Assembly (NCBI RefSeq): GCF_001294625.1
Contig: NZ_CP012677.1
Coordinates: forward strand, 2,170,001-2,234,000
Length of the DNA stretch: 64,000 bases
Origin: Arthrobacter alpinus
Lineage (GTDB): Bacteria; Actinomycetota; Actinomycetes; Actinomycetales; Micrococcaceae
Direction of reading: 5' to 3'
The notes beneath the pieces were generated by a model. That model saw nothing but the letters and a program-made list of their open reading frames with translations, was not told the DNA's origin and did not search any database. Numbering within the stretch: the stretch's first letter is position 1; each line of letters begins with the position of its first letter. A program made the position numbers and the translations under genes. Positions 37,798-45,543 of the stretch are shown here, piece by piece.

Positions 37798-37826
37798 AGT
37801 TTACGACGATTCGTCCGCTGAAACAA
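37798..37826 (-). promoter_or_regulatory. promoter of the nrtR-nad operon
   Basis: On the minus strand TTGTTT (37821-37826), a 17-base spacer and TAAACT (37798-37803) form a good promoter about 50 bases upstream of nrtR. The dyad adjoining it would block initiation when bound. Confidence 0.6.
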
Positions 37827-38130
37827 ATTAATCCACCACGGAAGCCGGGCCCTGCCACCGCGTGGGGGCTTGGCCCGCCGGGTCCATGAGTGCGCCAGGA
37901 AAGGCAGAGGACGGCACAGGCCACAGGGGGTCCACTGACAAGTCGGCCTGCATCTGCTGAGCTCCGGCATCCCCGTACGCCCCCGAGAGGGAATCTGCCC
38001 GCCAATGCCGACCGGCTTGGGGATGGCATGCCCGTGGGAGATAATTTCACTGGTGAGCGCATCAATTCGCCCCGGCGGGCCGGGCCCGGCCCGCAACAAA
38101 AAGCCACGGCAAAAGTAAGGCACTGTCCCC
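37827..38130. other. about 300-base non-coding stretch before the amino-acid permease
   Basis: No convincing gene is seen. It holds the perfect 20-bp palindrome GCGGGCCGGGCCCGGCCCGC at 38075-38094, 36 bases before the permease start. The palindrome has no T tract after it. I could not match the leader to a known riboswitch. Confidence 0.5.
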
Positions 38131-39525
38131 ATGAAGACCCAGCCACTGGCTGCCGCAACATCCACACCGCCCACGGTCGGTTTGGGCCATTCCCTGAAAC
38201 AACGTCAACTGACCATGATGGGCTTGGGCAGTGCCATCGGCGCCGGCCTCTTCCTAGGCTCGGGCAAGGGGGTCATGGAAGCGGGCCCGGCCGTCCTGAT
38301 CTCCTACGTGGTGGCCGGAACGCTGATCATCTTGGTCATGTGGGCGCTGGGTGAGATGGCAGCCGCCAACCCCAACTCGGGCGCCTTCTCCGTCTACGCC
38401 CAAAAAGCGATGGGCGTGGTTGCCGGGTCCACCGTGGGCTGGTTGTGGTGGTTGCAAATGGTGATTGTAATCGCGGCAGAGGCCCTCGGTGCCGCCGCCC
38501 TCCTGGTGTCCATCTGGCCGGTGCTGCCCGTCTGGGTGCTGACCATGATCTTCATGGCGGTCTTTACGGCCGTGAACCTGACGTCGGTGAAGAACTACGG
38601 CGAGTTTGAGTTCTGGTTTGCCATGCTGAAGGTGGGCACCATCGTGTTGTTCCTCGCCTTTGGCGCGGCGCTGCTGCTGGGCTGGATCCCCGGCACTGCT
38701 TCCCCTGGCCTGAGCAACTTCACCGGCCACGGCGGTTTTGCCCCGCAAGGCCTGGCCGGCATTGCCACGGCACTGTTCGTGGTGATTTTCGCCTTCGGCG
38801 GCACCGAGATCGTGGCGGTGGCCGCCGCCGAAACCGCAAATCCGGCACGCAGCGTAGCCATCGCGGTACGCACCGTGGTGTGGCGCATCCTGGTGTTCTA
38901 CATTGGCTCGATCTTTGTGATCGTCGCCGTGCTGCCCTGGGATTCACCCGAGCTGGCCTCCCCCTTCGCCGGCGTACTCAATTCCGCCGGCGCCGCATGG
39001 GCGGGCAAGGCCATCACCCTGGTCGCCGTCGCCGCACTCCTGTCGGCCCTAAACGCCAACCTGTACGGCGCTTCCCGCATGGTTTACTCGCTCTCCGAGC
39101 GCGGCGAGGCCCCCCGCATTTTCTCCCTCATCACCGCCGCCCAAGTCCCCTTGGCCGCTGTTGGGGTATCGGTGGCGTTTGGTTTCGGGGCGGCGGTCCT
39201 AGAGCTTGTCTTCCCCGGCAAGGTCCTGGACGCGCTGTTGAATCTGGTAGGCTCCACCTGCCTGATCGTGTGGGGCTCGGCACTGGTCTCCCAACTGATC
39301 CTGCGCCGCCGGGCTGACCGCGACGGCACCGCACTCCCCCTGCGCATGCGGGGCTTTCCCGTCCTGACAATTCTCGGCCTGGTGCTGCTGGCGGCCATTT
39401 TCACCGTCGGATTCATCGGGGAGGGAAGCCGCGGGCAATTGTTCGGCACCTTCGCGCTCGTGGCGGGCATCGCCGTCGTCTGCTGGATGACGGAAAGGCG
39501 CAAGCGCAGGCGTGCCACGGGCTGA
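38131..39525 (+). CDS. amino-acid permease (APC superfamily)
   Basis: This 464-residue membrane protein has about twelve hydrophobic segments. MMGLGSAIGAGLFLGSGKGV is the conserved TM1 helix break that forms the substrate site of AAT-family amino-acid:proton symporters, and FGGTEIVAVAAAETANPARSVAIAVRTVVWRI is the other signature block. ATG 38131 follows AAGGC by about nine bases. The specific amino acid is not predictable. It is divergent from nrtR with about 380 bases between. Confidence 0.9.
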   Translation: MKTQPLAAATSTPPTVGLGHSLKQRQLTMMGLGSAIGAGLFLGSGKGVMEAGPAVLISYVVAGTLIILVMWALGEMAAANPNSGAFSVYAQKAMGVVAGSTVGWLWWLQMVIVIAAEALGAAALLVSIWPVLPVWVLTMIFMAVFTAVNLTSVKNYGEFEFWFAMLKVGTIVLFLAFGAALLLGWIPGTASPGLSNFTGHGGFAPQGLAGIATALFVVIFAFGGTEIVAVAAAETANPARSVAIAVRTVVWRILVFYIGSIFVIVAVLPWDSPELASPFAGVLNSAGAAWAGKAITLVAVAALLSALNANLYGASRMVYSLSERGEAPRIFSLITAAQVPLAAVGVSVAFGFGAAVLELVFPGKVLDALLNLVGSTCLIVWGSALVSQLILRRRADRDGTALPLRMRGFPVLTILGLVLLAAIFTVGFIGEGSRGQLFGTFALVAGIAVVCWMTERRKRRRATG

Positions 39526-39607
39526 ATTCCCAGCGGTAGCGTGCGGTCCTGCTTTGCTACTGTTGACGTACGACGGCGGCACGCGCCACCGAGGGAAAGG
39601 TCACCTT

Positions 39608-40426
39608 ATGTCTCCGCACGGCAAGCACGCCTCCGCTGTTCCCACCCACATGATCGAAGGCGCCCTTCCCGGCCTTAACGTCGCCGCCTTTGACCCGGAC
39701 ACCGCCGCCGCCCTCCCGCCCGTCTTTCTCATCCACGGCTTCGCCTCCTCGATTGAGCTCAATTGGGTCAAGAGCGGCTGGGTTAGTGCCCTTAACCGGG
39801 CGGGGCGCCGGGTGCTCTCGGTCGACCTTCCCGGCCACGGCAAAAGCACCTCCCCTTACGATATTGACTCCTACACGCCTGGAAAGATCAGGGCCGATCT
39901 GTTGCAGATCCTCATTGATCAGGGCGTGCGCCCGCTGCGTGCGGACGATCCCACTTCCGGCGTGGACCTGGTCGGTTATTCTTTAGGGTCCCGGCTCGCC
40001 TGGGAGTTCGGCGCCACCCAAGCTGAACTGGTGCGCAAGATGGTGCTGGGAGGGCCCAACCCCGAAGATCCGCTGGCTGATTTTGATCTCGAAGCCGCAC
40101 AGAACTTCCTCAATGACGGCACCCCCATCGCGGACGCCTCCACTGTCTGGCTTTTGGAGATGGCACAGCAGATCCCCTCCAACGACATCTTCGCTTTGCT
40201 GGCCCTGGTCCAGGCCATCAAGATGGAACCGTTCGACCCCACTGACGCAGTGCCCAAGATGCCGATCTTGCTGGTGGCCGGCGAGCTGGATGAACGGGCC
40301 AAGAGCATGGCCCTGCTGGCCGAGCTCAGCGGCCAGGCACAACAGCACATCATCCCCGGGCGCACCCATAACAACGCCGTGACCAGCAGGGACTTCAAGG
40401 AAGCAGCCATCGCTTTTTTGGGCTGA
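39608..40426 (+). CDS. alpha/beta-hydrolase
   Basis: The 272-residue protein has the alpha/beta-hydrolase fold: FLIHGFASS (oxyanion loop), SVDLPGHGKS, the nucleophile elbow VGYSLGS, an acid Asp in VAGELDERAK and the catalytic His in GRTHNNAV. I chose ATG 39608 because AAAGG lies eight bases upstream; the longer frame from 39512 has no such site. The substrate is unknown. The next gene follows after 63 bases. Confidence 0.88.
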   Translation: MSPHGKHASAVPTHMIEGALPGLNVAAFDPDTAAALPPVFLIHGFASSIELNWVKSGWVSALNRAGRRVLSVDLPGHGKSTSPYDIDSYTPGKIRADLLQILIDQGVRPLRADDPTSGVDLVGYSLGSRLAWEFGATQAELVRKMVLGGPNPEDPLADFDLEAAQNFLNDGTPIADASTVWLLEMAQQIPSNDIFALLALVQAIKMEPFDPTDAVPKMPILLVAGELDERAKSMALLAELSGQAQQHIIPGRTHNNAVTSRDFKEAAIAFLG

Positions 40427-40489
40427 GGCTTGACGCACCTGCCCGACCGTCACACACTGGAAACACAAGTTCCACCGTCAGGAGATGGC

Positions 40490-41197
40490 GTGTCAACAGT
40501 TACCCAGGAAACCCTATCCGGCGCAGGAAAAGTGATCGCCGTCGAAGAGAACTACCGCGGCCTGGCCGAACAGCGGGGGCGGTTTCCGGAAATGCCGTCA
40601 TACTTTCTGAAGCCGCCGTCCTCGCTGAGCCTCAGCGGCGGCACGGTGGAGCGGCCGGCGGGCCTGGAAAAGCTGAGCTTGGCAGGTGAAGTTGCGCTGA
40701 TCATCGGCACTGTGGCCCGGCATGTCAGCATGGCTGACGCGTGGGGGCACATTGCCTTTGTCACGGCCGCAAACCACCTCTGTCTCGACGAGCTGGCGAG
40801 CGCACAAAAGGGCTCCACACTGCTTGCAACGGGTGGGGATGGGTTCACCCCGCTAGGGCATTTCCTGCTGGACGCCAGCCGTGTGGACCCGGAACAACTG
40901 GAACTGCGCACCTGGGTCAACGGGACACTGGTCCAAGATGACACCACCGCCGGGCTCTTGTTCCCCATCAACGGGCTCATCGCCGAGCTGTCGCAGGTGA
41001 TGACGCTGATGCCCGGGGACGTGATCTTGACGGGAACCCCTGCCGGCTCGGGTTTGGTTGTGCCCGGGGACACCATGGAGGTCTCCGTGGTGGACCCCGC
41101 CTCGGGGGAAAGCACCGGGCGCCTGCACACCACCGTCACCGCCGGAACGGTCCCCTTGCCCACTTTCGGGGCACGGGGCACGGTCCACGGGCGCTGA
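40490..41197 (+). CDS. fumarylacetoacetate hydrolase (FAH) family protein, second copy
   Basis: This 235-residue protein carries a shorter FAH fold: IAVEENYRGLAEQRGRFPEMPSYFLKPPSSL, GEVALIIGTVARHV, and MTLMPGDVILTGTPAGSG, resembling the 2-hydroxyhepta-2,4-diene-1,7-dioate isomerase group. Start GTG 40490 is chosen because AGGAG precedes it by six bases. Its stop abuts the next gene. It is not closely similar to the FAH protein at 29.5 kb. The substrate is unknown. Confidence 0.82.
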   Translation: MSTVTQETLSGAGKVIAVEENYRGLAEQRGRFPEMPSYFLKPPSSLSLSGGTVERPAGLEKLSLAGEVALIIGTVARHVSMADAWGHIAFVTAANHLCLDELASAQKGSTLLATGGDGFTPLGHFLLDASRVDPEQLELRTWVNGTLVQDDTTAGLLFPINGLIAELSQVMTLMPGDVILTGTPAGSGLVVPGDTMEVSVVDPASGESTGRLHTTVTAGTVPLPTFGARGTVHGR

Positions 41198-41230
41198 TGG
41201 CGAATCCTGGACGGGGCATGTTCGCCCCCC

Positions 41231-41259
41231 TTGGCCGGAGACGGGCCGGCAGCCATACT
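41231..41259 (+). promoter_or_regulatory. promoter of the phosphoribosyltransferase-like gene (leaderless)
   Basis: TTGGCC (41231-41236), a 17-base spacer and CATACT (41254-41259) lie six bases before the ATG at 41266. No ribosome site is present. Confidence 0.5.
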
Positions 41260-41265
41260 GAAGCC

Positions 41266-41970
41266 ATGGGACATTCCACCGAGCCTAAGCCGTGGCTCCC
41301 CTTCAATGACAGGCACGACGCCGGGAGGCGCCTTGCGCTCAAGCTCCACCACCTGCGCGCGCAGCAACAGCATGCCGGGGTGGCCCGGCCGGTGGTGCTG
41401 GGGCTGAGCCGGGGCGGAGTGCCGATCGCGGCCGAGGTGGCAGCCTCCCTGGACCTTCCCCTAGGCGTTTTGGTGGCGCGTAAACTGGGCGTGCCCGGCT
41501 CTGAAGAGGTAGCCTTTGGCGCCGTCGCGACGTACGGGGGTTTCACTCACCTCTCCCACCTGCCGTTCGTCATGGACCACCTACGCCGGGACGGCTACAC
41601 CATTGCCGAACTTGATGCCGTGGAGGCTGGCGAACGTGCCGAGCTGGCCAGGCAGCAAACGCTTTTCGGGAACGGGAGGCAGCCTCTGATCTCCGGGCGC
41701 ACGGTCCTGCTGTGCGACGACGGACTGGCCACCGGAGCCACCATGCGCACAGCTGTCAGCCTCATGCGGGAGGCCGGGGCCGGGGCCATCCACGTCTGCC
41801 TTCCGGCGGGGCCGGCAGGCGCCTGCCGGGAACTTGAGGCCGTATGTGACGCGCTGACCTGCCTGCAGCCGTGGCCTGCCATGCACGCGGTCAGCGAGGC
41901 CTATCTGCTCTTCGATCAGGTCAGTGACGCGCAGGTGCTGGCAGCCATCGACAAGTATCCCCGGCCATAG
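41266..41970 (+). CDS. phosphoribosyltransferase-like protein
   Basis: The 234-residue protein has the type I PRTase PRPP loop VLLCDDGLATGATMRTA near residue 145 and LGLSRGGVPIAAEVAASL near the N-terminus. It belongs to the group of stand-alone PRTase-fold proteins in actinobacteria, whose base is not known. I prefer ATG 41266 because a promoter -10 ends six bases before it; ATG 41197 (overlapping the FAH stop by one base) is the alternative. Its 3' end overlaps the dead RES gene remnant on the other strand by 50 bases. Confidence 0.8.
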   Translation: MGHSTEPKPWLPFNDRHDAGRRLALKLHHLRAQQQHAGVARPVVLGLSRGGVPIAAEVAASLDLPLGVLVARKLGVPGSEEVAFGAVATYGGFTHLSHLPFVMDHLRRDGYTIAELDAVEAGERAELARQQTLFGNGRQPLISGRTVLLCDDGLATGATMRTAVSLMREAGAGAIHVCLPAGPAGACRELEAVCDALTCLQPWPAMHAVSEAYLLFDQVSDAQVLAAIDKYPRP

Positions 41971-42460
41971 GTCCTGGCCCTGGCGGGGCGCAGAAGCAGA
42001 TCAGCCAGTCCAGGTCACGGCCAGCGCGGTGGACCTGGCCAGACGCCGAATCGATTACCAGATCTGCCGGCGTCACCCGATCGGCGACCAGCACGTACGC
42101 TTGGTCTGTGTTGCAGCGTCGGCTCATCCAGACGGCACCCTCGAAACCGGCTTTGTGCGCGGCCTGAGCCTAGGCCACCGTGCGGTCTTAGGTGATAGGC
42201 GGCGTGTCGATGAGCTGAGTCTGTTCGACCTTCAACGGTTTCAGGCCGAGCCTCAGGAAGGACGCCAGACTGAGGTCGCGGCCCACCGAGAGCCTGGTGC
42301 CGGTCTTGTCCCGATAACTTTTGGGCGGCAGGAAGCCGCCGGGATTGAAGATATTGGCATGTCGGTCGGTGCTGGCCACACTGTGCACGCCCGATCCCGC
42401 AGGAAGTGTGAACTCAAGAGGATGAGAGGGCACTTTCGCTCTCGGCACCTTCGCTACCAC
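41921..42460 (-). pseudogene. RES-domain toxin, disrupted
   Basis: One minus frame from GTG 42460 reads MVAKVPRAKVPSHPLEFTLP and ATNIFNPGG-like sequence, continues SYRDKTGTRLSVGRDLSLASF, LGLKPLKVEQTQLIDTPPIT, then a TAA, DRTVA, a TAG, AQAAHKAGFEGAVWMSRRC and QAYVLVADRVTPADLVI. This matches the RES family of NAD-degrading toxins (MbcT-like). Two in-frame stops and an apparent internal deletion between FNPG and GFLPP, removing the catalytic middle, show it is dead. It overlaps the antitoxin remnant by seven bases, as active pairs do. Confidence 0.75.
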
Positions 42461-42870
42461 GAGATCGACTCGCCAGCCACGAACTTCTCAACTATCCGCG
42501 GATCATCCAAGAGATGCTCGACGGCGAGGTCATCGTCAAAGTACCGGGACGGCGAGCATAGCCAAAAGACAAGGTCCTCGTCGTCCATCTCTTGGGCGCG
42601 CGCCGCGCCGATCAACGTCGGGACGACGTCGTGGACCGTGCCCGATGTTCGGTCGAACTGAAACCCTGGGTAGAGGTACGCAGTGGTGGACTCGTCTCAA
42701 CGTCCAGTGCCGCGATGGCAGGACCCAGGGCGGAGACGCTGTGCCGCATGTTGACGACGTCGGCAAAGAGGCGCGAAAAGGCTCCTCCAGCGGCGTAACG
42801 TGAGTACACGTCTTCAAGGACATTCGGCGCATGGGAGCCACCCTTCCGCAGACGGCAACTAGTCCGCCGG
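42454..42870 (-). pseudogene. Xre/MbcA/ParS-like antitoxin, frameshifted
   Basis: The minus strand reads SHAPNVLEDVYSRYAAGGAF, RLFADVVNMRHSVSALGPAIAALDVE, then in the next frame TTAYLYPGFQFDRTSG, VPTLIGAARAQEMDDEDLV and CSPSRYFDDDLAVEHLLDDPRIVEKF. The second part looks like the toxin-binding DUF2384 region found next to RES toxins. One frameshift lies near 42690. The exact start is uncertain. The family call rests on context and partial resemblance. Confidence 0.6.
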
Positions 42871-43319
42871 ACCCTTCGATGGGGACTGCACCGCAACCTT
42901 CGAAAGTACCGCTCAGTGCGGCGAGCTCATCAGAGAGTGGCTGTTTCAGATCAGGTTTTCCCGCCCCTTTTTACGAATACCCATCATCCTTTTCCGAACG
43001 TTTCTTACTCTCTACGCTTGCGTTGTTTTCGTATCAGTGGATTCTTATGATCAGGTGATTTTCTGCGGATCGTCAGCCGCGGAAAACAGGCAGGACACGG
43101 ACACCAATCTGGAGGATTCATGGAAACTATAACCACAGGTCAGCGGCACATTCCGGGTAGGCTGGGTCCCTGTCGGATGGTGAGCCGACAACCGCCCGCT
43201 CACAAGTTGTGGTCCCGCCCGGCCACCCGCCGGTTTTTCCAGCTGGCCGGGCAATTCACTGCCACAAGGTGCGGGATGTACTTTTCTGCACCAGCTGGGC
43301 CAACGCCTAAGATAAGGCC
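42871..43319. other. about 450-base stretch with no clear gene
   Basis: Apart from the small candidate ORF at 43120-43323, I see nothing here that resembles a known gene. The stretch is more AT-rich around 42940-43060 than its surroundings and adjoins the dead toxin-antitoxin pair, so it may be further decayed DNA. Confidence 0.4.
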
Positions 43320-43323
43320 ATGA
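43120..43323 (+). CDS. small hypothetical ORF (67 codons), doubtful
   Basis: METITTGQRHIPGRLGPCRM is preceded by a strong ribosome site (GGAGG five bases before the ATG). The remainder is Arg/Pro-rich and overlaps the iclR start by four bases. It may be the 5' remnant of a lost gene rather than a functional small protein. I recognise no family. Confidence 0.25.
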   Translation: METITTGQRHIPGRLGPCRMVSRQPPAHKLWSRPATRRFFQLAGQFTATRCGMYFSAPAGPTPKIRP

Positions 43324-44060
43324 CCTGGACCCCCACCGAATCCGGAACTGCCGCCCCAACCGACAGGCAGCCGCCACATTCCCAGACACTCTCGCGCGGC
43401 ATCCGGGCCTTGGAGCTTCTTGCCGAGGCGCCGGGCCCGCTGACCATTGCAGAATTGGCCACAGCGCTGGGCGTCCACCGGTCAATCGCCTATAGGATCT
43501 TACGCACACTCGAGGACCACTCGCTGGTGGTGCGCGACTCCGCCGGACGGTTGACGCCCGGCCCGGGCTTGGCCGTCCTGGCGCGCAGCGTATCCACCGA
43601 TTTGCAAGGCGCGGCGTTGCCGGAGCTGACGCGCCTGTGTGAGGAGGTGGGCATGACCGCGTTTGTGGTGGTCTGGGATCACCAGGAGTGCGTAACGCTA
43701 GTAGCCGTGGAACCCCGGAACGCGGACGCAACCTTGGCCCAGCATCCCGGGACCCGGCATCCCTTGGCAGTCGGCGCCCCAGGAATTGCCCTGCAATCCT
43801 TGTACACCCCGGCGCAATGGCGCAATCTGGTGCCCACCCAGGACTACCGTCCCGAGGCTGCTGCGGCCGCGATCCATGGTTACGCTACAAGCCATGACGA
43901 AGTCATTCGAGGACTCTCCTCTGTGGCCGCACCCGTGAGAATTCCGGGGAAGCGGCCGGCCGCCGTCGCCGTTGTCTATGTTCAGACGGGGCAACAGGAC
44001 GCGCGCATAGGTGAAGCCGTCCGCGCCACAGCCACCCGCATCGAAGCCGCACTGGCTTAG
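43320..44060 (+). CDS. IclR-family transcriptional regulator
   Basis: The 246-residue regulator has an N-terminal winged helix (SRGIRALELLAEAPGPLTIAELATALGVHRSIAYRILRTLE) and the C-terminal effector domain (VGMTAFVVVWDHQECVTLVAVEPR, HPLAVGAPGIALQSL). IclR proteins often control catabolic or transport genes in response to small organic acids. TAAGAT lies six bases before the ATG and no ribosome site is present, so the message may be leaderless. It is convergent to the MFS gene, ten bases away, and has no obvious target alongside. Confidence 0.9.
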   Translation: MTWTPTESGTAAPTDRQPPHSQTLSRGIRALELLAEAPGPLTIAELATALGVHRSIAYRILRTLEDHSLVVRDSAGRLTPGPGLAVLARSVSTDLQGAALPELTRLCEEVGMTAFVVVWDHQECVTLVAVEPRNADATLAQHPGTRHPLAVGAPGIALQSLYTPAQWRNLVPTQDYRPEAAAAAIHGYATSHDEVIRGLSSVAAPVRIPGKRPAAVAVVYVQTGQQDARIGEAVRATATRIEAALA

Positions 44061-44069
44061 CGCACCGGC

Positions 44070-45434
44070 TTAGCGCACAGTCACCTGGCGGCGCAGGACC
44101 ATGGCGCTGGCCAGTCCCAGCAGGAACAAGGACCCGGCGGCCGCGATCGGCACAACAAACGCACTCTGGTAGCCGGAAGATTGGGCCAGGGCCCCGGCGA
44201 TGGAGGAGCCCAAAGCGGTGCCGGCCACCACACCGCTGGCCAGCGCCGTCATGACGGTGCCCATCCACTGCGGAGGGGCAATGACCGAGCCCACGCTGAA
44301 GATGGCGACCATGGTGGGGCCCACGGGAAGCCCCACCAGCAACAGCACCACGATCATGGTGTCCAGCGAGTCGGGGAGCAAGAACATCACGGCGCCGGCA
44401 GCCATCAGCCCGGCTGTCAGCGTCCACCGCCACGCATGCTTGAAACTCACCGGCCAATACGCCACCGACAAGGCGGTGACCGCCGAGCTGGCACCCATCA
44501 CTGCATACATCAGCCCTGCCTGGTCCACCGAACCAAACACGCCAGTAAAGGCTGTCAAGGCTGTTTGGGAGGAGCCAAAGAAGGCGCCCATGCACACCAT
44601 GCCCGCCACGGGAACCGCCACCTTGAACCAGTTGACCGATTCCGCGGGCAGGTATCCAGCGTTGTCGGCGATCCCGGAATGGCGCCCGGTGACCGCAAGT
44701 TGCGTGGGGTGGACGGCGAACATGGTCACCAGTGTCAGGGTCATGGCGGCGGCCAGGACCAGCGGCAGCCACGGCGCCACCATGAACGCCAGCAGGCCCA
44801 CCAGAGCGGGTCCAAGCACGAAGGTGACCTCATCCGCGGTTCCTTCCAGCGACAAGGCCGTGTCCACCAGCGGGCCCTGCTGTTCCGTGGGCATCTTCTT
44901 GATCAGCGCCATCCACCGCACCCGGGACAGGGGGCCCACCTGGGGCGAGGATGCCCCGGCCAGGAACGTCGTGCCGAGCACGGCGGCAGTGGCAGCGGTG
45001 GTGAACTCGGCCGTCGCGTACACAAGAACGACGACGGCACCGACCGCGATGGCGTTGAGCACAGCAGCGACCAGTAAGACGTGTTTTTGGCCAAGCCTGT
45101 CGGCCAGATAGCCGATAAGAGGGGCGCCGATCGCGGCGCCCACCCCTACGGCGCCGGCAGCGAACCCGCCAATGGCATAGGACTGGCTCACGGCCGTGAC
45201 CAAGGTCAGCACGCCAATGGTGAGCATCGCCAGAGGCACGCGTGCAAACAGGCCGAGCGGAATATAGCTTTTGCCGGCGATGCGCGGCAGCATCGAATAG
45301 CGGCCCACTTTTTTAGCGGGTGCAACAACATCCGGTGCGGGCGTGGCGTCCCTGGCCGTGTCCGTGCCAGGGCCGGGAGCCGCGTCGGAGGTGGGCGAAT
45401 CGGGAACAGGGAATTTAGGGGAAGTCATCAGCAT
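44070..45434 (-). CDS. MFS transporter
   Basis: This 454-residue protein has about twelve membrane segments after a 60-residue Pro/Asp/Thr-rich cytoplasmic start. GAPLIGYLADRLGQKHVLLVAAVLN is the motif A region. The substrate is unknown. The likely start is ATG 45434 (or 45428, two codons on); TACGCT lies six bases upstream, with no ribosome site. A perfect 8-bp inverted repeat is centred about 34 bases upstream. Confidence 0.82.
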   Translation of the reverse strand: MLMTSPKFPVPDSPTSDAAPGPGTDTARDATPAPDVVAPAKKVGRYSMLPRIAGKSYIPLGLFARVPLAMLTIGVLTLVTAVSQSYAIGGFAAGAVGVGAAIGAPLIGYLADRLGQKHVLLVAAVLNAIAVGAVVVLVYATAEFTTAATAAVLGTTFLAGASSPQVGPLSRVRWMALIKKMPTEQQGPLVDTALSLEGTADEVTFVLGPALVGLLAFMVAPWLPLVLAAAMTLTLVTMFAVHPTQLAVTGRHSGIADNAGYLPAESVNWFKVAVPVAGMVCMGAFFGSSQTALTAFTGVFGSVDQAGLMYAVMGASSAVTALSVAYWPVSFKHAWRWTLTAGLMAAGAVMFLLPDSLDTMIVVLLLVGLPVGPTMVAIFSVGSVIAPPQWMGTVMTALASGVVAGTALGSSIAGALAQSSGYQSAFVVPIAAAGSLFLLGLASAMVLRRQVTVR

Positions 45435-45454
45435 CCGGTCAGCGTAAAAAGAGT

Positions 45455-45480
45455 GTGCACCGTCCCCCCACCCGGTGCAC
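45455..45480. promoter_or_regulatory. inverted repeat upstream of the MFS gene
   Basis: GTGCACCG (45455-45462) and CGGTGCAC (45473-45480) are perfect arms with a 10-base gap, about two helical turns between centres, overlapping the -35 region of the MFS promoter. A repressor operator is likely; the regulator is unknown. Confidence 0.5.
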
Positions 45481-45543
45481 CGAACCCAAATACCCTTCTA
45501 GTCTACCGCCCGGCGCGGAAACAGCCCAGAATCCGCGGCCGGC

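Noticed and set aside
38075..38094. Intrinsic terminator
   Set aside because: The palindrome is followed by AACAAAAAG on the plus strand and has no T run in either direction.
41924..42661. 245-codon plus-strand ORF downstream of the phosphoribosyltransferase gene
   Set aside because: It lies opposite the RES toxin and antitoxin remnants, whose minus-strand sequence matches known families; the plus product matches nothing.
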